Shown here piece after piece: positions 51,449-60,433 of a DNA stretch of 64,000 bases. Source of the DNA: Sphingobacteriaceae bacterium. GTDB taxonomy: Bacteria > Bacteroidota > Bacteroidia > Sphingobacteriales > Sphingobacteriaceae. Every line of letters starts with the position of its first letter. Position 1 is the first letter of the stretch. The notes beneath the pieces are model-generated. The model was not told where the DNA came from, ran no database searches, and was given only the letters and a program-made list of their open reading frames with translations. The position numbers and the translations under genes were made by a program. Where the stretch lies: NCBI GenBank assembly GCA_947460875.1, contig CANHGR010000001.1, positions 1 to 64,000 on the forward strand, in the 5' to 3' direction.

Positions 51449-52420
51449 ATGATGTTGATTCGCCCTAGAAGATTACGTAAGTCGCCCATAGTAAGGGAAA
51501 TGGTAGCTGAAACCCGACTATCAAAAGACATGTTCATTTATCCCTATTTTGTAATTCCAGGTCGCGGAAAAGTTAATCCGATAGACGCAATGCCCGGAAT
51601 AAGTCATTATTCTATCGACACATTGCTTAATGATGTGGAAGAATCTCTGAAATTAGGGGTAAATAAAGTATTGCTTTTTGGCGTTGGGGAAGAAAAGACA
51701 ACAGACGCAAGTTCATCATACAACTCAAATTCTGTTGTAGCGAATGCTGTGAAAGCTTTGAAAAAGTCGTTTGGCAACGACCTTTATGTTATTACTGATG
51801 TCTGCACTTGCGCATACACCACACATGGTCATTGCGGTATCATGCAAAATGACTATGTTCAGAACGATAAAACGGTAGAGGTATTGGCGAAAATGGCACT
51901 TACTCATGCCCAGGCAGGTGCCGACATGGTTGCTCCTTCAGACATGATGGACGGACGAATTTTAGGTATTCGGGAGGAATTAGACAGGAATGCTCTGGAT
52001 AATACAGCGATAATGAGCTATAGTATTAAATTTGCGTCTGGCTACTACGGACCGTTTAGAGAAGCTGCTGATTCTGTTCCTGGTAAAGGTGACAGGAAAT
52101 CGTATCAAATGGATTTTCGTAATCCAAACGAAACCCTGCGAGAGGCCTGTCTTGACGAAGATGAAGGTGCTGATGTGTTGATGGTTAAGCCAGCCTTAGC
52201 GTATCTGGATGTTATCCATCGACTCAGGCAGAATACTAATTTGCCGGTCGCTTGCTATAATGTGTCAGGTGAATATTCGATGGTGAAAGCTGCTGCAAAA
52301 GCTGGCTGGATCGATCAGCACAAAATCATCATGGAAAATATGTACGCATTTACGCGGGCAGGCGCCAATATGATCATCACCTATCACGCTAAAGAAATTC
52401 TTGAAAATAAATGGATGTAA
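51449..52420 (+). CDS. hemB: Delta-aminolevulinic acid dehydratase (porphobilinogen synthase)
   Basis: A 323-residue enzyme that condenses two aminolevulinates to porphobilinogen. The zinc site is present (Cys119, Cys121 and Cys129 in DVCTCAYTTHGHC), so it is a zinc-dependent type. The Schiff-base lysines are Lys194 (SIKFAS) and Lys247 (MVKPAL). The ATG at 51449 is directly after the hemCD stop; ATG 51452 is an alternative. It lies 61 bases before hemL. Confidence 0.97.
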   Translation: MMLIRPRRLRKSPIVREMVAETRLSKDMFIYPYFVIPGRGKVNPIDAMPGISHYSIDTLLNDVEESLKLGVNKVLLFGVGEEKTTDASSSYNSNSVVANAVKALKKSFGNDLYVITDVCTCAYTTHGHCGIMQNDYVQNDKTVEVLAKMALTHAQAGADMVAPSDMMDGRILGIREELDRNALDNTAIMSYSIKFASGYYGPFREAADSVPGKGDRKSYQMDFRNPNETLREACLDEDEGADVLMVKPALAYLDVIHRLRQNTNLPVACYNVSGEYSMVKAAAKAGWIDQHKIIMENMYAFTRAGANMIITYHAKEILENKWM

Positions 52421-52454
52421 TGCAACAAGAAATGCTATTCGTGATACGCTTTAA

Positions 52455-52476
52455 GCAATACGCATTACGCAATACG
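52455..52476. repeat. Short direct repeat upstream of hemL
   Basis: GCAATACG occurs at 52455-52462 and again at 52469-52476, separated by CATTAC. It lies directly before the hemL start in a gap that shows no -7 box. The purpose is unknown. Confidence 0.5.
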
Positions 52477-52481
52477 AAAAT

Positions 52482-53882
52482 ATGCTAGACTCTTTAAAGA
52501 AAATGTTTGTCGGCTCTGAGGAAGAGTATGAGCCCGTGGCTAACGCTGACAGGAAACCAGATATTATAAGGACGAAGTCGGCTGCGTTATATGAGAAAGC
52601 GAAGAACTATTTTCCTGGGGGAGTAAATTCTCCGGTACGGGCATTTAAATCAGTTCATGGAACGCCTTTATTTATTCAAAAAGGAGACGGATGTTTTGTA
52701 TGGGATGCAGATGGGAATCAATTTATTGATTTCTGTTGCTCTTGGGGTCCACTCATTCTTGGTCATAATAATGTAGAGATACGTACTAAAGTAACGGCTA
52801 CTATCCAAGATGGGATGAGTTTTGGCGCTCCAACTGCATTGGAAAATGAACTGGCAGAACTTATTCTAAAGAATAATTCGATAATTCAGAAAATCCGCTT
52901 TGTCAGTTCAGGAACTGAGGCGGTAATGTCGGCAATACGTCTTGCCCGAGGATACACGAAGCGAGAAAAGATCATCAAGTTTGAAGGATGTTATCATGGT
53001 CATGTTGATTCTTTGTTAGTGAAGGCAGGTTCAGGCTTGGTTACCTTTGGCGAGACCTCATCTGCAGGAGTGCCCAGGGGCTTTGCTGAGGAGACAATTG
53101 TGGTACCTTTAAACGATCGTAAAGCTGTTGAAGAGGCGTTTAAACAATTTAAAGGCCAAATTGCAGCGTTGATAATTGAAGGTGTGCCCGCAAATAATGG
53201 CTTGCTTCTACAAGATCCTGATTATATCCAGTTTTTAAGAACGATCAGCACCAAAAATAAATCGTTGCTAATTTTCGATGAAGTGATCACCGGCTTTCGC
53301 CTAGGTTTTGAAGGAGCTGCCAAGTATTATGATGTCCGTCCGGACATTGTTACTTATGGAAAGATTATAGGTGGAGGAATGCCTGTGGGGGCATACGGAG
53401 CTTCTGCCGAGATTATGTCAAATGTTTCGCCCGATGGAGCAGTTTATCAAGCAGGCACTTTGTCAGGAAATCCAGTGGCGATGGCTGCCGGCATCGCGCA
53501 GCTAACGCAATTGCTGAAAAGTAATTTTTATCGCGACCTGAACAATAAGACTACGGAATTTGCCGAATCTATTCAGCGCTTTGCGACGGCGAGGAATTAT
53601 AAGTTCAAAGTGTTTTCTGTAGGATCCATTTTCTGGTTTGCATTTACAGAAAAAGAAAAAATTCAGACTGCAGACGACATCGATCCGAGTAGCATGGAGA
53701 AGTTTAAGATAGTGCATCGCGAGCTGTTAAATCGCGGCATATATTTAGGCCCTTCCGGATACGAGGTAGGATTCATTTCTGCGGCTCATTCTAAAGTAGA
53801 TCTCGAGAGGGCAAAACGTGCAATTTTTGAAAGCCTTGATGTTGCTTTCCGCACTGCAAGGCCCGCCGACGAAAGCAGTTAA
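52482..53882 (+). CDS. hemL: Glutamate-1-semialdehyde 2,1-aminomutase
   Basis: A 466-residue PLP enzyme that makes 5-aminolevulinate from glutamate-1-semialdehyde. The PLP lysine is Lys294 (TYGKIIGGGMPVGAYG), with FVSSGTEAVMSAIRLARG and LLIFDEVITGFR also typical. The N-terminus has about 27 extra residues (MLDSLKKMFVGSEEEYEPV) before the standard RTKSAALYEKAKNYFPGG start. Such an extension may be lineage-specific. The histidine kinase gene begins four bases after the stop. Confidence 0.95.
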   Translation: MLDSLKKMFVGSEEEYEPVANADRKPDIIRTKSAALYEKAKNYFPGGVNSPVRAFKSVHGTPLFIQKGDGCFVWDADGNQFIDFCCSWGPLILGHNNVEIRTKVTATIQDGMSFGAPTALENELAELILKNNSIIQKIRFVSSGTEAVMSAIRLARGYTKREKIIKFEGCYHGHVDSLLVKAGSGLVTFGETSSAGVPRGFAEETIVVPLNDRKAVEEAFKQFKGQIAALIIEGVPANNGLLLQDPDYIQFLRTISTKNKSLLIFDEVITGFRLGFEGAAKYYDVRPDIVTYGKIIGGGMPVGAYGASAEIMSNVSPDGAVYQAGTLSGNPVAMAAGIAQLTQLLKSNFYRDLNNKTTEFAESIQRFATARNYKFKVFSVGSIFWFAFTEKEKIQTADDIDPSSMEKFKIVHRELLNRGIYLGPSGYEVGFISAAHSKVDLERAKRAIFESLDVAFRTARPADESS

Positions 53883-53886
53883 AAAT

Positions 53887-54765
53887 ATGCGCAGATCCCT
53901 GACAATCTTTTATTTACTCATTTTTTATGCGCTATTTCAGCTGCTTTGGTGGGGCGTGCTGATCGTCAGGGTAGAGCCGGATAAAAAGGGGATGATTTTG
54001 GGGGAGGTGCTCGTCTTCTTATTCTTTTTGGTTATAGGGGCTTACCATCTTCAACGAGCCTTGAAAAAAGAATTAAAGCTTCATGATCAGCAAAAGAATT
54101 TCCTCTTATCAGTTACACACGAATTGAAATCACCTCTGGCTTCTATTAAGCTTTATTTGCAGACAATTTTAAAGCGCGATCTCGATAAAGCTCAGCAACA
54201 GTCTTTTATAAGAAATTCACTAAAAGATATTGAACGCCTCGATGATTTGGTAGAGAATATGTTGATTGCAACAAAAATTGAAAACCAGTCCTATAGTTTC
54301 CCAAAAGAGACGTTCGACTTCTCTGATTTGGTTGCTAAAATATCAGACAGACTACAAATTCATACCTGCAGTACACAAGTTATCAGAACTGAGATAATAC
54401 CTGGATTGAAGTTAACGGGCGATAGTTTTGCATTGACCTCAGTAGTTGCTAATTTGATTGAAAATGCTGTTAAGTATTCTCCTGGCTGCGCTGAAGTTGA
54501 AGTTAAAGTCTGGCAAAATGATGAGAATATTTTTTTGCAGGTCTCAGACCATGGTGTGGGTATCAAAGATGACGAGAAACTTCGCATCTTTGATAAATTT
54601 TATAGGGTTGGTAGCGAAGATACTCGGAAGGCCAAAGGGACAGGCTTAGGGCTATATATCGTTAAGCATGTACTTGATAAACACCAAGCGCAAATTAAGG
54701 TAAAAAATAACCAGCCCACTGGAACGATTTTTGAAGTAATTTTTCACAAACATGATGCCAACTAA
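53887..54765 (+). CDS. Two-component sensor histidine kinase without a large sensor domain
   Basis: A 292-residue membrane kinase. Two N-terminal helices flank a short periplasmic loop of about 10 residues. No extracellular sensor domain is present. HisKA has the phospho-acceptor His78 (SVTHELKSPLAS), and the HATPase domain shows NLIENAVKYS, DHGVGI and GTGLGLYIVK. The ATG 53887 is preferred to the longer frame that runs into hemL. The response regulator ATG overlaps its stop by 14 bases. Intramembrane or heme-related sensing is an inference from context. Confidence 0.9.
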   Translation: MRRSLTIFYLLIFYALFQLLWWGVLIVRVEPDKKGMILGEVLVFLFFLVIGAYHLQRALKKELKLHDQQKNFLLSVTHELKSPLASIKLYLQTILKRDLDKAQQQSFIRNSLKDIERLDDLVENMLIATKIENQSYSFPKETFDFSDLVAKISDRLQIHTCSTQVIRTEIIPGLKLTGDSFALTSVVANLIENAVKYSPGCAEVEVKVWQNDENIFLQVSDHGVGIKDDEKLRIFDKFYRVGSEDTRKAKGTGLGLYIVKHVLDKHQAQIKVKNNQPTGTIFEVIFHKHDAN

Positions 54766-55459
54766 ACAACGAATTTTACTTGTAGAAGATGAGCAGCATT
54801 TGCTTGAAGCAATAAAGCTGAATCTTGAACTTGAGGGGTACAAAGTTTCTACCGCTACAGATGGGAAAAAGGCTCTGAAAGTTTTTAAGGAAGAGCGTTT
54901 TAATCTGGTTATACTGGATGTAATGCTTCCAGAGATTGATGGCTTTCAGGTTGCCGAAACTATCCGGCTTGAAAATTCTGAGGTCCCAATCATGTTTCTC
55001 ACCGCAAAGAATACAAGTGAAGACCGTGTTACTGGCCTGAAAAAAGGCGCTGATGATTACCTCGTAAAACCGTTCAACCTGGAAGAGTTGATCCTTCGCG
55101 TTGCGATTTTGGTTAAGCGTAGTATGAAAGGTGACGATTTGAAGGAATTGAATTCCTATCGCATAGGAGATAAGACTATTTACTTTAATTCCTTTGAACT
55201 GAAGCTTGACGATGGTACCATAACTCCGCTTACAAAAAAGGAAGCGATGCTGCTTAAGCTATTAATCGAGCGTAGAAATGAAGCCGTTTCACGGGAACAG
55301 ATCCTTGAAACCGTTTGGAATTATGATGTTTATCCTTCCACACGCACCATTGATAATTTCATACTTACGTTCCGCAAATACTTTGAACCTGATCAGAAGA
55401 ATCCGGTGTTTTTTCATTCTATTCGCGGTGTGGGTTATAAGTTTACAGATCACCATTAG
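54752..55459 (+). CDS. OmpR/PhoB-type response regulator
   Basis: A 235-residue regulator with a receiver domain (LLVEDEQHLLEA, phospho-acceptor Asp56 in VILDVMLPE, LTAKNTS and the KPF motif) and a winged-helix DNA-binding domain (TKKEAMLLKLLIERRNEAVSREQIL, SIRGVGYKF). It overlaps the kinase stop by 14 bases, so it is the cognate partner. Its targets are unknown; the adjacent heme genes are obvious candidates. Confidence 0.94.
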   Translation: MMPTKQRILLVEDEQHLLEAIKLNLELEGYKVSTATDGKKALKVFKEERFNLVILDVMLPEIDGFQVAETIRLENSEVPIMFLTAKNTSEDRVTGLKKGADDYLVKPFNLEELILRVAILVKRSMKGDDLKELNSYRIGDKTIYFNSFELKLDDGTITPLTKKEAMLLKLLIERRNEAVSREQILETVWNYDVYPSTRTIDNFILTFRKYFEPDQKNPVFFHSIRGVGYKFTDHH

Positions 55460-55462
55460 GCC

Positions 55463-55981
55463 ATGATGACTAGGAAAGCACGATTGCTGGTAATTGCGGT
55501 GGCAATACTTGTGCTGGGGTGGACGCTTTATCAGCGTACGTATGAGATTTCAGCGATAACAGGCGTATTTATCGCGCTTCTCGTATGGAGTCATTATAAG
55601 CAGGGCACCGTCATGCTTGCAGCTAAGGCTTTTCATCAGAAAGATTATGAGCGGGCAGAGGAATTGTTGCAGGAGGTTGAGAACCCGGATTGGCTCAGTA
55701 GAAATCGCCGGGGCTTTTATGAATTTATTTATGGAACGATAGAACTTCATAAAAACAATTATGAAGATGCTGAACGTCATTTCCAGATTGCCAGCCGTTT
55801 TCCCATGCGTAATGAAAACGATAAAGGGATCGTAATGGTTCAATTAGCGAACCTTAATTTGCGAAAGCAAGATTATGGCAAAGTGCGTGGATATGTGGAA
55901 AAAGCTAAGTTGCTGAATATCAGTGCAAGAGTAAAGCATATTATAGAAAAACTTGAACGGGAATTACCATTGAAAACATGA
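55463..55981 (+). CDS. Membrane-anchored TPR protein
   Basis: A 172-residue protein with two N-terminal membrane helices (LLVIAVAILVLGWTLY and ISAITGVFIALLVW) and a cytosolic or periplasmic TPR region of about two to three repeats (FHQKDYERAEELLQEV, LHKNNYEDAERHFQIA). It lies three bases after the response regulator and overlaps hemE by four bases (ATGA). A role as a partner in the two-component system is suggested by position, not by sequence. Confidence 0.8.
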   Translation: MMTRKARLLVIAVAILVLGWTLYQRTYEISAITGVFIALLVWSHYKQGTVMLAAKAFHQKDYERAEELLQEVENPDWLSRNRRGFYEFIYGTIELHKNNYEDAERHFQIASRFPMRNENDKGIVMVQLANLNLRKQDYGKVRGYVEKAKLLNISARVKHIIEKLERELPLKT

Positions 55982-57075
55982 GTCTATTAGTTAATTATTC
56001 TCCACAAACAGGGGAACAGGGAGGGGCAACTAGTTCACCAGGTAGCGCAGCTTCAGACGGCTTATTTATGCGCGCGGCATTTTCTAAGTCTGTTGAAAGG
56101 CCCCCCGTTTGGATGATGCGTCAAGCTGGTCGTTTCATGAAAGAGTACTGGGAAATTAAGAACAAGTACTCTTTTCTAGAAATGTGTAAGACACCTGAAC
56201 TTGCTGCAGATGTTACGATGTTGCCTGTAGACCTTTTAGGAATTGATGCCGCGATATTATTTTCGGATATTCTTGTTACACCTGAAGCAATGGGCGGTGA
56301 TCTTAGCTTCACACAGGGTACAGGTCCAAAGTTTGCAAACCCGGTGCGGACGCAGGCAGATATAGATCGGCTTGAAGTGGATGTTGAACATAAACTTCAG
56401 TATGTAGCGGATGCCATCAAAGAAATTCAGCAACGGCTAAATGGCCGAATTCCATTGATCGGTTTCGCCGGTGCACCATTTACGGTGATGAGCTATCTGG
56501 TTGAGGGAGGATCATCGAAAGACTTCAAACTAACAAAATTAATGCTTCATAATGAGCCCGAAATGGCTCATCAGCTGTTGTCTAAAATTGCCAAAGTCAC
56601 AGTAGATTACCTGAATATGCAAATCAGAGCTGGCGTTAATGCCGTTCAGCTATTTGACAGCTGGGCTCAAGCACTTTGTTGGGATGATTATAAAGAATTT
56701 TCTCATGCTTACATCAAGCAGATAATTAGTCAGTTAGACAGAAAAGGTATTCCGGTAATCTCTTTCTGTAAAGGCAGCTCTGTATTTTCTCCTTTAATGG
56801 CCGAGACAAACCCTGATGTTATCTCCGTCGACTGGAATGCTGACCTTTTAAACATCAAGAAGAGTCTTCCAGCTGGTATCGCCGTTCAGGGCAACTTTGA
56901 TCCACATCTCCTTTACGCCGATAAAAAAGTAATCAAAGAGCGAATTCACAACTTATTTGAAAGAATGAGGGGGCAAAACGGTTTTATATTTAACTTAGGC
57001 CATGGTATTATGCCCGACATTCCGTTTGACAATGTTAAATACGCTGTCGAAGTAGTAAAAGAGTTTAAGTATTAA
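55978..57075 (+). CDS. hemE: Uroporphyrinogen decarboxylase
   Basis: A 365-residue enzyme that decarboxylates uroporphyrinogen III to coproporphyrinogen III. The signature PVWMMRQAGRFMKEY and the GFAGAPFTVMSYLVEGGSSKDF segment are intact, and a catalytic Asp is in LFSDILV. About 25 residues before the usual LFMRAA start form a Ser/Gly/Pro-rich extension (SPQTGEQGGATSSPGSAA). The ATG overlaps the TPR gene by four bases, which favours this start; an ATG at 56068 is a shorter alternative. Confidence 0.95.
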   Translation: MSLLVNYSPQTGEQGGATSSPGSAASDGLFMRAAFSKSVERPPVWMMRQAGRFMKEYWEIKNKYSFLEMCKTPELAADVTMLPVDLLGIDAAILFSDILVTPEAMGGDLSFTQGTGPKFANPVRTQADIDRLEVDVEHKLQYVADAIKEIQQRLNGRIPLIGFAGAPFTVMSYLVEGGSSKDFKLTKLMLHNEPEMAHQLLSKIAKVTVDYLNMQIRAGVNAVQLFDSWAQALCWDDYKEFSHAYIKQIISQLDRKGIPVISFCKGSSVFSPLMAETNPDVISVDWNADLLNIKKSLPAGIAVQGNFDPHLLYADKKVIKERIHNLFERMRGQNGFIFNLGHGIMPDIPFDNVKYAVEVVKEFKY

Positions 57076-57083
57076 AATTTATA

Positions 57084-57100
57084 TATCCCGTTCGGGGATA
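57084..57100. other. Short TATCCC-GTTCG-GGGATA hairpin
   Basis: A perfect six-base stem with a five-base loop in the hemE-hemJ gap, followed by AAAA. Too short and without a T-run to be a terminator. Compare the similar hairpin at 14602-14615. Confidence 0.35.
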
Positions 57101-57107
57101 AAAAGCC

Positions 57108-57641
57108 ATGTCATATCTATACCTGAAATCCATACATATCATTTTTGTTGTCAGCTGGATGGCAGGGCTTTTTTATATCGTCCGCCTTTTTATTTACCAT
57201 ACTGAAGCAAACCAAAAGCCTGAGCCCGACCGGAGTATTCTTCTAAAGCAGTTTCAGATCATGGAAAAAAAGCTTTGGACGGTGATCGCTACACCTGCGA
57301 TGATACTAACCCTGGCCTCCGGGTTTTACATGATGTTCCAACAAAGTTGGCACTTACAGCTCTGGATGCAGGTAAAATTAGCTTTTGTTGCCGGTTTGCT
57401 GATCTATCATTTTATTTGTCAGAATATGATGGAGCAATTTCAGAAAGGACTTTTTAATTGGAGCTCTACGAAACTTAGAATTTGGAACGAGGTTGCGACA
57501 ATATTTCTTGTCGGGATCGTCTTTACGGTTGTCTTAAAAACTGCAATGGATTGGCTCTATGGCTTGTTAGGTCTAATTCTCTTTGCAATGATTATTATGT
57601 CGGCAGTGAAATTATATAAGTACTACCGACTTAAATCTTGA
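57108..57641 (+). CDS. hemJ: Protoporphyrinogen IX oxidase HemJ
   Basis: A 177-residue membrane protein of the HemJ (UPF0093) family with four to five helices. The conserved His10 (YLKSIHIIFVVSWMAGLFY) and Lys in WMQVKLAFVAGLLIYH are present, as expected for the heme-binding oxidase that converts protoporphyrinogen IX to protoporphyrin IX. It ends the heme cluster. HemG-type and HemY-type oxidases are not in the window, so HemJ may be the main one here. Confidence 0.9.
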   Translation: MSYLYLKSIHIIFVVSWMAGLFYIVRLFIYHTEANQKPEPDRSILLKQFQIMEKKLWTVIATPAMILTLASGFYMMFQQSWHLQLWMQVKLAFVAGLLIYHFICQNMMEQFQKGLFNWSSTKLRIWNEVATIFLVGIVFTVVLKTAMDWLYGLLGLILFAMIIMSAVKLYKYYRLKS

Positions 57642-57654
57642 ATCGTTCTTGCAA

Positions 57655-58779
57655 ATGAAAAACATTAGGGTACTTATTTATTTAATGTTTGTTACAAGTG
57701 CTGGTTTCGCTCAGATAAACAACCATGGTCTTGAATATCGTTTCCGACCGGACAGCACGCGGACGGGCGAGCTTTATCTGAATGTGTTCAACTTCAACTA
57801 CATGCGGAACTATGAGTTTTATAACCGTTTTCAAGATGGTTATACGCTTTTCGGCGCACAACTCGAACCCCAATTGGTCTATTACGCTCACCCTAAATTA
57901 CTGATAACTGCAGGAGTTCATCTCAGAAAGGACTTTGGCAACGACGGTATCTATAAGACTTATCCTCTTTTTAGTGTCAAGTACCAAAATGGGCACTCGA
58001 CGTTGATTAACGGAGTGTTAGAAGGGAATATTCATCACCGGTTTATTGAACCAATTTTTGATTTTGAGAAGAGGATTACGGAACCTGTTGAGTATGGAAC
58101 CCAATTGCTCGTAAACAAACAATCTTTTTTCCTAGATGCTTTTATCAATTGGAAGAAGATGATCTATAAACCCTCCGGCCAGCAGGAACAGTTTTTCGCA
58201 GGCGCTTCGGCAGATGTATCTGTACTAAAATCTGAAAAGCTGGACTTTTCTATTCCGATACAGATGTTGGCATTTCATCAGGGCGGACAAATAGATACAA
58301 TCGCTGATCCTTTAAAAACCTTTGTCAATACAGCTTTAGGATTTAAGCTTACTGTCCCGCTTGGAAATTTTATAAAGAGCTTTAGTACCGAAAACTACAT
58401 TACAGGCTACCGTGATTTTTCCAATACTAAGGAACAAGCATTTTTGAAGGGCAGTGGGATTTATTTGAATGCGAAGGCCACAACTTCTTTTGGAACCATT
58501 GGGGCAACTTATTGGAAGGGTGATGCTTACATCAGTCAGGGCGGAATGCCGATTTACCAATCGGTTTCGCAACATATAAATTATCCGGCCTATTCAGAGA
58601 AAGATCGGAAGTTGCTGATCATACGATATGCCCATCAAAAATATTTACTTCCAAATTTATACATGGACTTTCGATTTGAGCCCGTAATCGACTTGGGAGC
58701 AACAGGTTCCAAAAAAATAGAATTTTTCAATTCTACGTTTTTGGTTTATAAACAAGAGTTTAGATTATTAAAAAAATAG
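57655..58779 (+). CDS. Predicted outer-membrane beta-barrel protein of unknown function
   Basis: A 374-residue secreted protein with a signal peptide (cleavage after SAGFA) and alternating beta-strand pattern through most of the chain (LLITAGVHLRKDFG, YQNGHSTLINGVLEGNIHH, IRYAHQKYLLPNLYMDFRFEP), ending in a barrel-like FLVYKQEFRLLKK. No family is recognised. ATG 57655 is preferred over TTG 57649. It follows hemJ after 13 bases, which may be a coincidence of strand. Terminator absent; convergent with glyS. Confidence 0.7.
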   Translation: MKNIRVLIYLMFVTSAGFAQINNHGLEYRFRPDSTRTGELYLNVFNFNYMRNYEFYNRFQDGYTLFGAQLEPQLVYYAHPKLLITAGVHLRKDFGNDGIYKTYPLFSVKYQNGHSTLINGVLEGNIHHRFIEPIFDFEKRITEPVEYGTQLLVNKQSFFLDAFINWKKMIYKPSGQQEQFFAGASADVSVLKSEKLDFSIPIQMLAFHQGGQIDTIADPLKTFVNTALGFKLTVPLGNFIKSFSTENYITGYRDFSNTKEQAFLKGSGIYLNAKATTSFGTIGATYWKGDAYISQGGMPIYQSVSQHINYPAYSEKDRKLLIIRYAHQKYLLPNLYMDFRFEPVIDLGATGSKKIEFFNSTFLVYKQEFRLLKK

Positions 58780-58805
58780 TACGCTTTTTTTAATAATCCG
58801 TTTTG

Positions 58806-60275
58806 TTATAATGCCTCCTTCAATAGGTCCTTCCAGCTGACCAAATCACCGATAATTTTTTCAAGTTGATCTGCTGGCACTCTTTCTTGTGCCATGCTAT
58901 CGCGATGCCGAATTGTTACTGTATTATCTTCAAGAGTCTGATGGTCAATCGTGATGCAAAAAGGTGTTCCAATAGCATCCTGACGTCTGTAACGTTTGCC
59001 AATCGAATCTTTTTCTTCGTAGATTAAATTATGATCCAATTTCAGCAAATCCATAATCTCGCGCGCTTTTTCCGGCAGTCCGTCTTTTTTTGTTAAAGGA
59101 AGAATCGCTGCTTTCACCGGTGCCAGACATGGATGCAAGCGCAGTACTACCCGGCTGTCGGTTTTATCCCCTTCGCTTAGATCCTGTTCTTCATACGCAT
59201 TTATCAATGTCAATAAGAACATTCTATCTAAACCGATAGATGTTTCAATAACATAGGGGACATAATTCTCATTAATTTCCGAATCGAAATATTGCATTTT
59301 TTTACCTGAAAACTGCTGATGCTGACTTAAATCGAAGTCTGTGCGACTGTGAATTCCTTCAACTTCTTTAAATCCATAAGGGAATTCAAATTCGATGTCA
59401 ACAGCAGCGTTGGCGTAATGCGCTAACTTCGCATGATCGTGGTAACGATATTTAGCAGAGGATGTTCCCAATGCAAGATGCCATTTTAATCGGGTTTCTT
59501 TCCAATGCGAATACCATTCCATTTCTGTCCCGGGGCGTACAAAAAACTGCATTTCCATTTGTTCAAACTCTCGCATACGCATAATGAACTGTCTGGCAAT
59601 CACTTCATTACGAAATGCTTTTCCAATCTGAGCTATCCCGAAAGGAATTTTCATTCTTGCCGTTTTCTGAACGTTTAGAAAGTTGACAAAAATACCTTGA
59701 GCCGTTTCCGGCCGAAGATAAACTTCTTCTGAGCCTTCGGCCATGGCGCCAAACTGCGTACTAAACATGAGGTTGAATTGACGTACCTCTGTCCAGTTGC
59801 GAGTGCCTGAAACTGGACAAACAATTTCATGTTCGATGATCAAATTCTCGAGGGAGTTTAGGTTGTCGCTTTTAAGCGCAGTATCCATATCGGCCTGCAG
59901 CTTTTCAGCTTTAGTCGTTTTGCCATCCTTCTCATATTTTGAAATTTTATCTTCCAGCAGCTGATCGGCTCTATATCGCTTCTTTGAATCTTTATTGTCG
60001 ATCATTGGGTCGTTAAACCCATCGACGTGTCCGCTGGCTTTCCATATTTTAGGATGCATGAAGATCGCAGAGTCTAGTCCGACGATATTTTCATTCATCT
60101 GCACCATGCTTTTCCACCAATAAGTTTTAATGTTATTCTTTAACTCAACACCATATTCGCCGTAATCATACACAGCACTTAATCCATCATATATTTCACT
60201 GGAAGGAAATACAAAACCATATTCCTTGGCGTGAGAGATCACATTTTTGAAAAGTTCGTCGTTGTTCTTACTCAT
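58806..60275 (-). CDS. glyS: Glycyl-tRNA synthetase (dimeric type)
   Basis: A 489-residue class II synthetase that charges tRNA-Gly. It is the single-chain (GlyRS, eukaryote/archaeal-like) type and not the GlyQ/GlyS alpha-beta pair. Seen: the N-terminal YGFVFPSSEIYDGLSAVYDYG, motif 2 FRNEVIARQFIMRMREFEQMEMQ (partly quoted) and motif 3-like ETSIGLDRMFL, plus the C-terminal anticodon-binding HPCLAPVKAAILPL. Start ATG 60275. A TATCTTTG box ends seven bases before it, and a 9-base inverted repeat lies upstream. Confidence 0.96.
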   Translation of the reverse strand: MSKNNDELFKNVISHAKEYGFVFPSSEIYDGLSAVYDYGEYGVELKNNIKTYWWKSMVQMNENIVGLDSAIFMHPKIWKASGHVDGFNDPMIDNKDSKKRYRADQLLEDKISKYEKDGKTTKAEKLQADMDTALKSDNLNSLENLIIEHEIVCPVSGTRNWTEVRQFNLMFSTQFGAMAEGSEEVYLRPETAQGIFVNFLNVQKTARMKIPFGIAQIGKAFRNEVIARQFIMRMREFEQMEMQFFVRPGTEMEWYSHWKETRLKWHLALGTSSAKYRYHDHAKLAHYANAAVDIEFEFPYGFKEVEGIHSRTDFDLSQHQQFSGKKMQYFDSEINENYVPYVIETSIGLDRMFLLTLINAYEEQDLSEGDKTDSRVVLRLHPCLAPVKAAILPLTKKDGLPEKAREIMDLLKLDHNLIYEEKDSIGKRYRRQDAIGTPFCITIDHQTLEDNTVTIRHRDSMAQERVPADQLEKIIGDLVSWKDLLKEAL

Positions 60276-60282
60276 AATTTTG

Positions 60283-60290
60283 CAAAGATA
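60283..60290 (-). promoter_or_regulatory. Candidate -7 box for glyS
   Basis: TATCTTTG on the minus strand is an exact TAnnTTTG match, separated by CAAAATT from the glyS ATG. A transcript would be almost leaderless. No TTG at -33; the inverted repeat covers that region. Confidence 0.45.
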
Positions 60291-60306
60291 TATTATTTAC
60301 TTAGTC

Positions 60307-60332
60307 ATCCGATGACTCTAAGCTCATCGGAT
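60307..60332. promoter_or_regulatory. Inverted repeat between divergent glyS and ABC gene
   Basis: ATCCGATGA (60307-60315) and TCATCGGAT (60324-60332) are perfect complements across an eight-base gap. The repeat overlaps the expected -33 zone of glyS and could be a regulator site or a short hairpin. Confidence 0.5.
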
Positions 60333-60433
60333 TATCAAACTGTTACTTTTTAATTGCTTCGTCATGAGCAGTTAGAAATATTGTGTTAACAATTATAAAT
60401 CCGATTTATTAATATTACAAAATATTTGACCAA

